This document shows positions 51,298 through 60,277 of a stretch of DNA of 64,000 nucleotides, one piece after another. The stretch's first letter is position 1. Every line of letters starts with the position of its first letter. A model generated the notes under the pieces. The model did no database searches. It was given only the letters and a program-made list of their open reading frames with translations, and was not told the DNA's origin. The position numbers and the translations under genes are program-made. Origin of the DNA: Prevotella sp. CAG:1058 (GTDB lineage: Bacteria; Bacteroidota; Bacteroidia; Bacteroidales; Bacteroidaceae); NCBI GenBank assembly GCA_000433175.1, contig HF986692.1, positions 1 to 64,000 on the forward strand. The letters are read 5' to 3'.

Positions 51298-53223
51298 ATC
51301 GAGTAGGAGGAAAACGAAGTAGTTTTCTTCCTACTTTCGTTTTCCGACCTCTCACACCACCGTACATGCCGTTCGGCATACGGCGGTTCCTTAGTGCTGG
51401 TGCAATTTGACGTATAAGTCCACAAGGCAAGGGTAGCCTTGAAGTTTCAATCGCTCCGTACTTATGGCTCGGCTTAATATCGGACTTCCTGCCGTGTTCC
51501 AGTACCCGCCACGGGTATTAGCCCATTGCCAGGCGAGCCACCTGTCGATGCCACATTTCATGAGGTTCTTGAACTTTGTGCCAACTTTCTTCCAACTCTT
51601 CCAGACATAACTGCGTATTCGGTGACGAAGCCACTTGTCCGTCTGTTCAAGAACATTACGCATATCAGCCATTTTGAAGTAGTTCATCCAACCATTGATG
51701 AATTGGTGCAGCTTGTCTTTCAGTTTTGCATACCCCCAACCACTACTTCTTGATGTCAGCTCTTTCAGTCTCGCTTTCATCTTAGTGACCGATTTCGGGT
51801 GCAATCGCAGACGGCACTTCCCGTTCATCATGTAGAAGGAGTAACCTAAGTACTTCACCCTGCCCACGTATGCCACCTTTGTCTTGTCACGGTTCACCTT
51901 AAGATGAAGCCGTGATTCGATATAAGTGGAGATGCTGTCACAGACACGTTCCGCCGCACGTTTGCTTCGGCAAAGTATCATGCAGTCGTCAGCATAGCGG
52001 ACGAACTTGTGCTCCCTTCGGACAAGCTCCTTGTCAAGCTCGTTAAGCATGATGTTTGCCAACAGAGGACTTAAGGGACCGCCTTGGGGAACACCTTCCA
52101 CACTTTCATCATAGCCGCATCTGACCATGACACCTGCCGTAAGGTATTTGTGGATAAGCGATATTACACGTCCGTCACGTATGGTGCGGGACAGTAGCCT
52201 TATCAGCATGGCATGGTTTACCGTGTCGAAGAAGCGTTCAAGGTCAAGGGACACGCTATATTTATAACCTTGGGTGATATATTCCTGCGCCCTCTTCAGT
52301 GCCTTGTGGCAGCTTCTATGAGGACGGAAGCCATAGCTGTTGTCGCTGAACTGACGTTCATAAATGGGACTCAATATTTGGCTGATGGCTTGTTGGATTA
52401 CCCTGTCCACCACCGTCGGGATACCAAGCGGACGGGTCTTGCCGTTATCCTTCGGGATTTCTACACGGAGGACGGGATTCGGGCGGTATTTGCCCGATTT
52501 CAAGGATTCCACGAGTTCATCTTTGTGTCTTTTCAGATAGACGCTCAATTCCTCGGTTGACAATCCTTCCACTCCACAACTGCCATGGTTGCGCTTAACC
52601 TGCAGATAGGCTTGGTTAAGATTATACGGCGAGAGGATGAACACCAGAAGGTTTCCTCGCTCAAATTGCACTTCCTTGAGGTTGTTTTCAGTCATGTCCA
52701 TGAAGGTCTGCACCCCCTCATAGCTTTCGCATTCCGTGCTATCCTTTTGAGGACGGCTACCGCTTGACATCGTTATTTTCTGCATTCTTCCCTTCATGGA
52801 GTGACTTTCATTTACTGCTCAATTGACTAATGGTTCAGCCCTTCCCCGAGTTGAGTTGAAAAAAAAACTATCGGGTACTATGGCCTCTGCTGACTTCTCA
52901 TGGCAAGCTTTACTCCGTGTTTCGGAAATGCATCCTCCACACGTCCATGAGACCTCCCCAGTTAAGGACATTCTCTTTCCACCTTATACCTGCTTGATTT
53001 ACTTAGGGCATTTCCGTATAGCTATCGGACTTTGATTTGTTAGGTAATCTCATCCATGCCCATTAGCCTTATATCAAGTTTCTGTACGTCAGGCCAGATG
53101 TTTGCCGCCGGCTTCCTTCAGATTCCAACTCGCGTTGGACACCCTTGCCTTGGGCTATACACTTCCCGCTATCGGGCGTGTTACGGACTTGCACCGATTA
53201 GAGAATGTTCGTGCTGGGCGAAC
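51298..53223 (-). mobile_element. Group II intron, class C-like, about 1926 nt
   Basis: On the minus strand the element starts near 53223 with GTTCGCCCAGCACGAAC and ends near 51298 with CCTACTCGAT. Domain V is readable at about 51340-51385: CCGCCGTATGCC GAAC GGCATGTACGGTGG, with the usual two-base bulge and a CGC catalytic triad, as in class C introns. Domain VI follows (stem GGAAAACGAA/TTCGTTTTCC with a bulged A). The 5' exon is the terminator hairpin of frdB followed by TTTTCTTG; insertion just after terminators is the habit of class C introns. The first bases differ by one from the GTGYG consensus. The exact ends are read by eye. Confidence 0.8.
51391..52797 (-). CDS. ltrA: Group II intron reverse transcriptase/maturase
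   Basis: 468 residues. Reverse transcriptase blocks are intact: IPKDNGKTRPLGIPTVVDRV, DNSYGFRPHRSCH, VSLDLERFFDTVNH, GVPQGGPLSPLLANIMLNEL and the active site FVRYADDCMI. The maturase X domain follows (about 340-430), and there is no C-terminal HNH endonuclease, as usual for class C introns. No frameshift or stop is seen, so the intron may be active. Codon use is lower in GC than the surrounding genes, in line with recent arrival. Start taken at 52797; later Met codons (for example Met5) are possible. Confidence 0.95.
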   Translation of the reverse strand: MKGRMQKITMSSGSRPQKDSTECESYEGVQTFMDMTENNLKEVQFERGNLLVFILSPYNLNQAYLQVKRNHGSCGVEGLSTEELSVYLKRHKDELVESLKSGKYRPNPVLRVEIPKDNGKTRPLGIPTVVDRVIQQAISQILSPIYERQFSDNSYGFRPHRSCHKALKRAQEYITQGYKYSVSLDLERFFDTVNHAMLIRLLSRTIRDGRVISLIHKYLTAGVMVRCGYDESVEGVPQGGPLSPLLANIMLNELDKELVRREHKFVRYADDCMILCRSKRAAERVCDSISTYIESRLHLKVNRDKTKVAYVGRVKYLGYSFYMMNGKCRLRLHPKSVTKMKARLKELTSRSSGWGYAKLKDKLHQFINGWMNYFKMADMRNVLEQTDKWLRHRIRSYVWKSWKKVGTKFKNLMKCGIDRWLAWQWANTRGGYWNTAGSPILSRAISTERLKLQGYPCLVDLYVKLHQH

Positions 53224-53229
53224 CAAGAA

Positions 53230-53259
53230 AAGGCGCGGCACACAAACGTGCCGCGCCTT
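53230..53259 (-). terminator. Terminator of the fumarate reductase operon
   Basis: AAGGCGCGGCAC and GTGCCGCGCCTT form a perfect 12-bp stem; on the minus strand TTTTCTTG follows before the intron begins. It lies about 40 bp past the frdB stop. Confidence 0.88.
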
Positions 53260-53297
53260 CATGAATAAAGCAATAAAACAAATTGATTATCAAGCTG

Positions 53298-54053
53298 TTA
53301 GTCGTTCAGCTTAGCCTTGATGAACTCGCGGTTCAGACGGGCGATGTTGGCTATCGACTCGTTCTTCGGGCATTCAGCCTCGCATGCACGTGTGTTGGTG
53401 CAGTTGCCGAAGCCGAGCTCTTCCATCTTCATTATCATTGCCTTTGCGCGCTTTGCAGCCTCGGGGCGTCCCTGGGGCAGAAGTGCGAGCTGGCTTACCT
53501 TAGAGCTGACGAAGAGCATTGCCGAACCGTTCTTGCAGGCTGCAACGCAGGCGCCGCAACCGATGCAGGTAGCGCAGTCCATAGCCTCGTCGGCGTTCTC
53601 CTTCGGTATGAGGATGGCGTTGGCGTCCTGGGGCTGTCCCGTGCGTACGCTGATGTATCCGCCGGCCTGTATAATCTTGTCGAATGCTCCGCGGTCTACC
53701 ATGCAGTCCTTGATTACGGGGAACGCAGCCGAACGCCACGGCTCTACGGTGATTACGTCGCCGTCATGGAAGCGGCGCATGTAGAGCTGGCAGGTGGTAG
53801 CTCCAGTTGCGGGACCGTGGGGATGGCCGTTGATGTAGAGCGAGCACATGCCGCAGATGCCCTCGCGGCAGTCGTGGTCGAATACGAACGGCTCCTTGCC
53901 GTCCTCGATGAGCTGCTCGTTGAGGATGTCCAACATCTCGAGGAATGAAGTGTCAGTAGGTATGTCCTTCATCTCGAACGTGTCAAAATGACCTTTTGCC
54001 TTAGGTCCGTTCTGACGCCAGACCTTAAGCGTAAAACTTATATTTCCTTCCAT
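53298..54053 (-). CDS. frdB: Fumarate reductase/succinate dehydrogenase iron-sulfur subunit
   Basis: 251 residues. The N-terminal ferredoxin-like 2Fe-2S site is seen in [18 protein letters not shown], and C-terminal 4Fe-4S/3Fe-4S sites in [13 protein letters not shown] and [13 protein letters not shown]. Transfers electrons between the membrane cytochrome b and the flavoprotein. In anaerobic Bacteroidales the complex runs as fumarate reductase, giving succinate; the sequence alone does not fix direction. Last gene of the frdCAB operon, 78 bp after frdA. Confidence 0.95.
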   Translation of the reverse strand: MEGNISFTLKVWRQNGPKAKGHFDTFEMKDIPTDTSFLEMLDILNEQLIEDGKEPFVFDHDCREGICGMCSLYINGHPHGPATGATTCQLYMRRFHDGDVITVEPWRSAAFPVIKDCMVDRGAFDKIIQAGGYISVRTGQPQDANAILIPKENADEAMDCATCIGCGACVAACKNGSAMLFVSSKVSQLALLPQGRPEAAKRAKAMIMKMEELGFGNCTNTRACEAECPKNESIANIARLNREFIKAKLND

Positions 54054-54131
54054 TGTTGTATTCTATTTTACAGTTTTGCGGTCGCGGGAGCGGCTCGGTG
54101 GCCCCTCCCGGCCTGTGACCTGACGTTTCCC

Positions 54132-56114
54132 TTAGTTCTTGTAGTTACGTGTTTGAACCTTGATTGCCTCATACTCGAGCGGCTCCTTGATAAGCACGGG
54201 CGCCTTCTCGTCGCTGCCCTGGTACTCCCAGCAGCCTACGTAGAAGAAGTTCTCGTCGTCGCGCTTAGCCTCGCCGTCCTCGGTCTGGTATTCCTCACGG
54301 AAGTGTCCGCCGCACGACTCGTTGCGCGAGAGTGCATCGTAAGCCACCAGCTCGCCCATTGTGATGAAGTCGCGGAGGTGGATTGCCTTGTCGAGCTCTG
54401 TGTTAAGGCCTTCCTTAGAACCTGGAATGAAGAGGTTGGTCTCGAACTCCTTGCGTATCTTCTTGATCATCTCGAGTCCTTCCTTCAGGCCTTCAGCCGT
54501 ACGGCCCATGCCCACGTGCTCCCACATGATGTGGCCAAGCTCCTTGTGGATTGAGTCGACTGAGCGCTTGCCCTTTATGTTCATGAGGCGGTCGATTTCC
54601 TTCTGTACGCCCTTCTCTGCCTCCTCGAACTCGGGCAGGTCGGTAGAAATGCGCGGCCAGATAGACTGGTCGGCCAGGTAATTCTGGATAGTGTAAGGCA
54701 GAACGAAGTATCCGTCGGCCAGACCCTGCATGAGGGCAGAAGCACCAAGACGGTTGGCTCCGTGGTCAGAGAAGTTGCACTCACCGATTGCGAAGAGTCC
54801 TTCGATTGTCGTCATAAGCTCGTAGTCTACCCAGATACCACCCATGGTGTAGTGGATTGCGGGGTAAATCATCATCGGGTTGTAGTACTTCACGCCGTTG
54901 ATTTCGTTGCCCAGCTCGCCCGGGTTTACGTCAGTGATTTCCTCGTACATGTCGAACAGGTTGCCGTAACGCTGCAGTACGACGTCGAGGCCGAGGCGCT
55001 CGATACTTTCAGAGAAGTCGAGGTAAACGGCAAGACCTGTGTTGTTTACGCCGTAGCCCTTGTCGCAGCGCTCCTTGGCAGCACGGCTGGCAACGTCACG
55101 CGGAACGAGGTTGCCGAATGCCGGATAGCGGCGCTCCAGGTAGTAGTCGCGGTCTTCCTCGGGAATGTCGGTCGGTTTCTTCTCGCCGCGCTGCAGTGCC
55201 TTTGCGTCTTCGAGCTTCTTGGGCACCCAGATGCGGCCGTCGTTACGCAGAGACTCTGACATAAGGGTCAGCTTAGACTGGTTGTCGCCGTGTACGGGGA
55301 TACAAGTCGGGTGTATCTGTACGTATGACGGGTTTGCGAAGTAAGCTCCCTTGCGGTAGCATGCCATTGCGGCTGTACAGTTGCAGCCCATGGCGTTGGT
55401 TGAAAGGAAGTATGTGTTGCCGTATCCGCCAGTTGCTATAACCACTGCGTTGGCAGAGAAGCGCTCGAGCTTGCCTGTCACGAGGTTCTTGGCGATGATA
55501 CCGCGTGCGCGGCCGTTTACGATGACAACGTCTTCCATCTCATAGCGTGTGTAGAGCTTGACGCGGCCTTCGTGTACCTGGCGGCTCAGTGCAGAGTAAG
55601 CGCCGAGCAGCAGCTGCTGGCCTGTCTGGCCCTTTGCGTAGAACGTACGTGACACCTGCGCGCCGCCGAAAGAGCGGTTGGCAAGCATGCCGCCGTACTC
55701 GCGTGCGAAGGGAACGCCCTGTGCCACGCACTGGTCGATGATGTTGTTAGACACCTCGGCAAGGCGGTAAACGTTGGCCTCGCGTGCGCGGTAGTCGCCA
55801 CCCTTTACAGTGTCATAGAACAGACGGTAAACAGAGTCGCCGTCGTTCTGGTAATTCTTGGCTGCGTTGATACCGCCCTGTGCTGCGATTGAGTGTGCGC
55901 GGCGGGGCGAGTCTTGTATGCAGAAGTTGAGGACGTTGAAGCCCATCTCGCCGAGCGATGCTGCAGCACTTGCTCCTGCGAGGCCGGTACCTACGACGAT
56001 GACGTCCAATTTCAGTTTGTTCTTAGGGTTAACCAAACGCTGGTGAGCCTTATAGTTGGTCCACTTCTCTGCTATCGGTCCCTCTGGTATCTTGGAATTT
56101 AATTGCTTTGCCAT
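54132..56114 (-). CDS. frdA: Fumarate reductase/succinate dehydrogenase flavoprotein subunit
   Basis: 660 residues. FAD-binding N-terminus ([20 protein letters not shown]), the flavin-linking and quinone-side region [13 protein letters not shown], active-site segments [12 protein letters not shown] and [12 protein letters not shown], and [20 protein letters not shown]. These identify the catalytic subunit that interconverts fumarate and succinate. It belongs to the longer Bacteroidota/epsilon-type form that pairs with a single cytochrome b subunit. Lies 39 bp after frdC. Confidence 0.96.
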   Translation of the reverse strand: MAKQLNSKIPEGPIAEKWTNYKAHQRLVNPKNKLKLDVIVVGTGLAGASAAASLGEMGFNVLNFCIQDSPRRAHSIAAQGGINAAKNYQNDGDSVYRLFYDTVKGGDYRAREANVYRLAEVSNNIIDQCVAQGVPFAREYGGMLANRSFGGAQVSRTFYAKGQTGQQLLLGAYSALSRQVHEGRVKLYTRYEMEDVVIVNGRARGIIAKNLVTGKLERFSANAVVIATGGYGNTYFLSTNAMGCNCTAAMACYRKGAYFANPSYVQIHPTCIPVHGDNQSKLTLMSESLRNDGRIWVPKKLEDAKALQRGEKKPTDIPEEDRDYYLERRYPAFGNLVPRDVASRAAKERCDKGYGVNNTGLAVYLDFSESIERLGLDVVLQRYGNLFDMYEEITDVNPGELGNEINGVKYYNPMMIYPAIHYTMGGIWVDYELMTTIEGLFAIGECNFSDHGANRLGASALMQGLADGYFVLPYTIQNYLADQSIWPRISTDLPEFEEAEKGVQKEIDRLMNIKGKRSVDSIHKELGHIMWEHVGMGRTAEGLKEGLEMIKKIRKEFETNLFIPGSKEGLNTELDKAIHLRDFITMGELVAYDALSRNESCGGHFREEYQTEDGEAKRDDENFFYVGCWEYQGSDEKAPVLIKEPLEYEAIKVQTRNYKN

Positions 56115-56153
56115 AATAATTTACAAATTACGAATTATGAATTATGAATTGGA

Positions 56154-56831
56154 TTACCACATGCTCGGAGCCATGCCGAAAGCGAAAGCCAGCACAACAA
56201 CGAGGAAGCCCAGCATGAGCAGAGTGGTATAGACGATGCCGATGACCTTCCAGCGCTCGAACCACACCTTGCCGCTCCAACCAAGAGTCTGCATTGCGCT
56301 CCAGAATCCGTGAGAGAGGTGGAACCAGATAGCAGCCAGCCAGATGATGTAGAGCACCACGTAAACGGGACAAGAGAAGGTGTCGATGATGTAAGCGAAG
56401 CCGTCTGCCGGATGATGGGGAACGGCGATGCCGGTAAGCTCGGCGAACATCATGTTGTACCAGAAGTTGAACAAGTGGAGGGCAAGGCCGAGCAATACGA
56501 TGATACCCAGCACGAGCATGTTCTGCGAAGCCCACTCCACCTTGCCCGGGCGGGTTGTAACGGCGTAACGCTCGTCACCGCGTGCACGGCGGTTCTGCAT
56601 CGTGAGCAGGAACGCATACACGATGTGGATGACAGCCAGGGCAGCCAAGCCAAGCGTAGCCACGAGGGCGTACCAGTTAGCCCCGAGGAACTCACACACT
56701 GCGTTGTAAGCTTCGCCCGAGAAGAGAGCCACTAAGTTCATTGACATGTGGAATGTCAAGAACAGGATAAGCGCGACGCCTGTAACGGACATCACGACTT
56801 TCCTTCCGATAGATGAATTACATAACCACAT
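56154..56831 (-). CDS. frdC: Fumarate reductase/succinate dehydrogenase cytochrome b subunit
   Basis: 225 residues with five membrane helices (SVTGVALILFLTFHMSMNLV, VATLGLAALAVIHIVYAFLL, NMLVLGIIVLLGLALHLFNF and two more). His residues in FHMSMN, VIHIVY, LHLFNF and WFHLSHGFWS are placed to ligate two haem b groups, as in Wolinella-type FrdC. Anchors the complex and exchanges electrons with menaquinol. First gene of the operon; its promoter is at 56943-56973. Confidence 0.93.
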   Translation of the reverse strand: MWLCNSSIGRKVVMSVTGVALILFLTFHMSMNLVALFSGEAYNAVCEFLGANWYALVATLGLAALAVIHIVYAFLLTMQNRRARGDERYAVTTRPGKVEWASQNMLVLGIIVLLGLALHLFNFWYNMMFAELTGIAVPHHPADGFAYIIDTFSCPVYVVLYIIWLAAIWFHLSHGFWSAMQTLGWSGKVWFERWKVIGIVYTTLLMLGFLVVVLAFAFGMAPSMW

Positions 56832-56942
56832 AAATGATTGAAGTTTTAAAGTATTAAATTAAATTGTTGATAATGTCCGTTCACACGAAACCATAAGCCC
56901 CGCTATACCTTATAATAGGTATGACGGTGCATGTTGGGGATG

Positions 56943-56973
56943 CAAATATACTCTATTTTGGCGATAAATCAAA
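56943..56973 (-). promoter_or_regulatory. Promoter of frdCAB
   Basis: Minus strand: TTTG (56973-56970), 19-nt spacer, TATATTTG (56950-56943). Same pattern and spacing as the promoter at 14000-14030. Leader about 105 nt. Confidence 0.7.
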
Positions 56974-56976
56974 GTA

Positions 56977-57011
56977 TTTGCCTAAATTTTCGATTTTAAT
57001 TCTTACTTTTG
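56977..57011 (+). promoter_or_regulatory. Promoter of mnmG
   Basis: Plus strand: TTTG (56977-56980), 23-nt spacer, TACTTTTG (57004-57011). Its -33 box is only 3 bp from that of the divergent frdC promoter, so the two may compete for polymerase. Confidence 0.55.
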
Positions 57012-57218
57012 CGCTGTCGGCGCACACGCCGGCTGCAAACAAGTTGGCAAGCGGCCAGGCCCGCGCTATAACGGGCAGCGGCAAAGCCCGGCTGACGGCG
57101 GCGGATGTACCGTAACGTACACGCCGCCTGCGGCCTGCACGGAACACCACCCCACGGCCGCCGGCATAGCTGCGGAAACAGCACCGCGGAGGCCGTACCA
57201 ACATGCCGAAAAAACAGT

Positions 57219-59096
57219 ATGAACATGATTTTGAAATACGACGTTATCGTAATCGGAGGCGGACACGCAGGCTGCGAAGCCGCCGCCGCCTCGGCAGGCA
57301 TGGGCGCCAGCACGTGCCTGGTTACAATGGACATGAACAAAATCGCCCAGATGAGCTGCAACCCGGCCGTGGGCGGCATTGCAAAGGGACAGATTGTAAG
57401 GGAAATCGACGCGCTGGGCGGACAGATGGGTCTCGTCACCGACGCCACGGCCATACAGTTCCGCATGCTCAACCGCTCGAAAGGCCCGGCCGTATGGAGC
57501 CCCCGAGCCCAGTGCGACCGCGGCAAGTTCATCTGGCAGTGGCGCTCCGTGCTCGACCACACCGACCGCCTCGACATCTGGCAGGACCAGGCCGAGGAGC
57601 TCATTGTGGAGCAAGGGCGCGCCGTGGGCGTAAGGACCGTGTGGGGCGTGGAGCTGCGCGCAAAGAGCGTAGTGCTGACGGCGGGCACCTTCCTCAACGG
57701 CCTGCTGCACATAGGACGCAAGCAGTTGCCCGGCGGACGCATAGCCGAGCCTGCCGTTGAACGGCTCACAGAGAGCATAACGCGCCACGGCATAACGGCC
57801 GCACGCATGAAGACGGGCACGCCGGTGCGCATAGACCGCCGCTCGGTCCACTTTGAAGACCTCGAGATACAGGAGGGCGAGCACGACTACCACGGCTTCA
57901 GCTTCATGTCTACGGGCAGGCCGCTCAAGCAACTGCCCTGCTGGACATGCTACACCAACCCCGAAGTACACGCCACGCTGATGGGCGGACTGGCCGACTC
58001 ACCACTCTACAACGGACAGATAAAGAGCATAGGCCCTCGCTACTGCCCGTCAATCGAGACAAAGCTCGTCACCTTCCCCGACAAGCAGCAACACCCCTTG
58101 TTCCTCGAGCCGGAGGGCGAAGACACCAACGAGATGTACCTCAACGGTTTCTCTTCATCAATGCCGATGGACGTCCAGATAAACGCGCTGAGGAAGATTC
58201 CGGCGCTGCGCGACGCCAAGGTTTACCGCCCGGGCTACGCAATAGAGTACGACTTCTTCGACCCGACGCAGCTGCGCCACTCGCTCGAATCTAAAATACT
58301 GCCCGGACTTTTCATGGCCGGACAGGTGAACGGCACCACGGGCTACGAGGAGGCGGCAGGCCAGGGACTCGTGGCGGGAGTAAACGCGGCACTCAGCTGC
58401 GCCGGCGGCGAACCGTTCACCATGCGCCGCGACGAGTCGTACATCGGCGTGCTAGTTGACGACCTCGTGACCAAGGGCGTGGACGAGCCTTACCGCATGT
58501 TCACCAGCCGTGCCGAGTACAGGATACTGCTGCGGCAGGACGACGCCGACGCACGACTGACCGAGCGCGCCTACGAGCTGGGTCTTGCCACACGCGAGCG
58601 TTACGACTGGTGGATGCAGAAGAAGGAAGCCGTTGCACGCGTCATAGGCTACTGCGACAACACACCGGTGAAACCGCACGACATAAACTCTGCGCTCGAA
58701 GCATTGGGCACCACCCCGCTGCGCGAGGGCTGCAAGATAGCCGACCTCATAGCACGGCCGCAGCTGACGATGGCAAATCTTTCAGAGATTCTGCCTGGAC
58801 TCAAACAGACGTTGGAATCGCTGCCTAACCGCAAGGAGGAGATAACCGAGGCCGCTGAAATCAAGATGAAATACAAGGGCTACATAGAGCGCGAGCGCAT
58901 GGTGGCCGACAAGATGCACCGCCTTGAAAACATAAAAATACGCGGACACTTCAAGTACTCGGAGATGCAGCAGCTCTCGACCGAAGCCCGGCAGAAGCTC
59001 GAAAAAATCGACCCGGAAACGCTTGCACAGGCCAGCCGAATTCCGGGCGTGTCGCCAAGCGACATCAACATAATGCTGGTGCTCATGAAACGATAG
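57219..59096 (+). CDS. mnmG: tRNA uridine 5-carboxymethylaminomethyl modification enzyme MnmG (GidA)
   Basis: 625 residues, normal length. FAD-binding GGGHAGCEAAAASAGMG, then the family block SCNPAVGGIAKGQIVREIDA, GTFLNGLLHIGRKQLPGGR, the second signature GQVNGTTGYEEAAGQGLVAG, and the C-terminal helical tRNA/MnmE-binding part (about 550-625). With MnmE it installs the cmnm5 group on the wobble uridine of certain tRNAs. The start at 57219 (MNMILKYDV) is set by the family N-terminus; Met at 57225 is equally possible. gidA is often near the replication origin, and a parS site lies 11 bp after the stop. Confidence 0.97.
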   Translation: MNMILKYDVIVIGGGHAGCEAAAASAGMGASTCLVTMDMNKIAQMSCNPAVGGIAKGQIVREIDALGGQMGLVTDATAIQFRMLNRSKGPAVWSPRAQCDRGKFIWQWRSVLDHTDRLDIWQDQAEELIVEQGRAVGVRTVWGVELRAKSVVLTAGTFLNGLLHIGRKQLPGGRIAEPAVERLTESITRHGITAARMKTGTPVRIDRRSVHFEDLEIQEGEHDYHGFSFMSTGRPLKQLPCWTCYTNPEVHATLMGGLADSPLYNGQIKSIGPRYCPSIETKLVTFPDKQQHPLFLEPEGEDTNEMYLNGFSSSMPMDVQINALRKIPALRDAKVYRPGYAIEYDFFDPTQLRHSLESKILPGLFMAGQVNGTTGYEEAAGQGLVAGVNAALSCAGGEPFTMRRDESYIGVLVDDLVTKGVDEPYRMFTSRAEYRILLRQDDADARLTERAYELGLATRERYDWWMQKKEAVARVIGYCDNTPVKPHDINSALEALGTTPLREGCKIADLIARPQLTMANLSEILPGLKQTLESLPNRKEEITEAAEIKMKYKGYIERERMVADKMHRLENIKIRGHFKYSEMQQLSTEARQKLEKIDPETLAQASRIPGVSPSDINIMLVLMKR

Positions 59097-59106
59097 GACG
59101 AACCTA

Positions 59107-59122
59107 TGTTTCACGTGAAACA
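59107..59122. other. parS site (ParB-binding centromere), exact consensus
   Basis: TGTTTCACGTGAAACA, a perfect 16-bp palindrome identical to the widely conserved bacterial parS consensus, just after mnmG. ParB spreads from such sites and loads SMC; they cluster near oriC. Confidence 0.9.
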
Positions 59123-59507
59123 AAATGAGCATATTTTGTCAAACCGAGACGATGGAAAGGTCTGTAAAATAGCAACATAGGGATTTGATCCACAAGTTTG
59201 CTTGAATGTTAAAATTGGCCGTTGGCACGAAGGAAAGGGCGCCTTTTGAAGGTAGCCCGCATGCCACGCCACGGCGCATGCCGGCAACCCGCAGGGCAAG
59301 CCCCACCCCGCCCCGCGACGGGCGCTGGCGGGAGGCTTTGCAAGAGGTAACCTTTCATCACACAAAAGGCATCCTTTCACCGTGCAAAAGACAACCTCTT
59401 GGACGGCAAAAGGCGGTCTCTTGGAACAGGGTTGTTTTTGCCCTACTCGACGGCATGCCATAACAACGAATTTAAACCATAATAATAATAAAGTAATCAA
59501 AGACAAA
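59123..59507. other. mnmG-apt intergenic region
   Basis: About 385 bp holding repeat copy G (59338-59425). The rest is GC-rich with repeated GCATGCC/ACGGCGCATGCCGGC-like palindromic bits; no promoter for apt was recognised. Confidence 0.5.
59338..59425. repeat. 4 x 22-nt palindromic repeat element, copy G
   Basis: Four 22-nt units (59338, 59360, 59382, 59404), all close to the consensus. Located 83 bp before the apt start codon. Confidence 0.9.
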
Positions 59508-60038
59508 ATGAACAACAAGACTTTACTGGATAATCTGAGGTGCATCCCGGATTTTCCGAAAAAAGGAATCAACTTCAGAGACGTTACAACGCTGTTCGAC
59601 AATCCTGAATGCCTGCAAATAATGCAGGACGAACTGTACGACCTGTACAAGGACAAGGGCATCACCAAGATTGTAGGCATCGAGAGCCGCGGCTTCATCA
59701 TGTCGTCGGCGCTGGCGTTAAGGCTCCACGCAGGCGTAGTGTTGTGCCGCAAACCGGGCAAACTGCCGGGCGAAACGATACAGGAGAGCTACAGCAAGGA
59801 GTACGGCACAGACACTATCGAGATACACAAGGACGCCATAACGAGCGATGACGTCGTACTGCTGCACGACGACCTGCTCGCCACAGGCGGCACGATGAGG
59901 GCGGCGTACGACCTCGTGAAGAAGTTCAACCCGAAGAAAATCTACGTAAACTTCATCATCGAGCTTACACGCGAGGGACTGAACGGCCGCGACAACTTCG
60001 ACAAGGATACCGACATAACCAGCCTACTGCAAGTGTAG
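59508..60038 (+). CDS. apt: Adenine phosphoribosyltransferase
   Basis: 176 residues. CIPDFPKKGINFRDVTTLF is the Apt N-terminus, and the PRPP-binding loop is VVLLHDDLLATGGTMRAA (here HDDLLATGGT). GIESRGFIMSSALALRL and CRKPGKLPGETI are also typical. Makes AMP from adenine and PRPP (purine salvage). The start at 59508 removes an N-terminal extension that would run through repeat copy G. Confidence 0.96.
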   Translation: MNNKTLLDNLRCIPDFPKKGINFRDVTTLFDNPECLQIMQDELYDLYKDKGITKIVGIESRGFIMSSALALRLHAGVVLCRKPGKLPGETIQESYSKEYGTDTIEIHKDAITSDDVVLLHDDLLATGGTMRAAYDLVKKFNPKKIYVNFIIELTREGLNGRDNFDKDTDITSLLQV

Positions 60039-60080
60039 GACGCCGGAAACGGAGAAGCCGAAGACTCAATGGAGTAAAAT

Positions 60081-60189
60081 AACCGGTGAGCCTTGAGGTT
60101 AGGACATGTGCCTTGCAAGGGCGAACCGCACAGGCTAAGGCGGCCGACAATCTTCACGGCAGCCGTCCTAACCTCAAGGCTCACCGGTT
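60081..60189. repeat. 25-bp perfect inverted repeat with 59-nt loop between apt and uvrC
   Basis: AACCGGTGAGCCTTGAGGTT plus AGGAC (60081-60105) is repeated exactly inverted at 60165-60189. The loop contains a CCTTGCAAGG palindrome and CGGCCG. It lies 42 bp past the apt stop. Whether it is a small mobile element, an RNA structure or a terminator is not clear; there is no U-tract. Confidence 0.85.
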
Positions 60190-60221
60190 TACTTAACCCC
60201 CGTATTGCATCACGTCACTAA

Positions 60222-60237
60222 AGTTTCACGTGAAACA
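60222..60237. other. parS site, near-exact
   Basis: AGTTTCACGTGAAACA matches the parS consensus at 15 of 16 positions. It lies 1.1 kb from the exact site at 59107 and 41 bp before uvrC. Confidence 0.8.
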
Positions 60238-60277
60238 TTATATCTGAAAATCCTTTTAAACAAAGCACTTACGCGTC

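Noticed and set aside
51391-52797. Retron or diversity-generating retroelement reverse transcriptase
   Set aside because: Domain X, flanking domain V/VI RNA and the post-terminator insertion site identify a group II intron; no template/variable repeat pair or msr/msd was seen.
59217-59236. Second sigma-54 promoter (TTGGCACGAAGG)
   Set aside because: The -24 half matches but the -12 TTGC half is absent (GAAAGGG instead).
3411-59425. 22-nt repeat arrays as CRISPR arrays
   Set aside because: Units are contiguous with no spacers, only four per locus, strongly diverged, and no cas genes are present.
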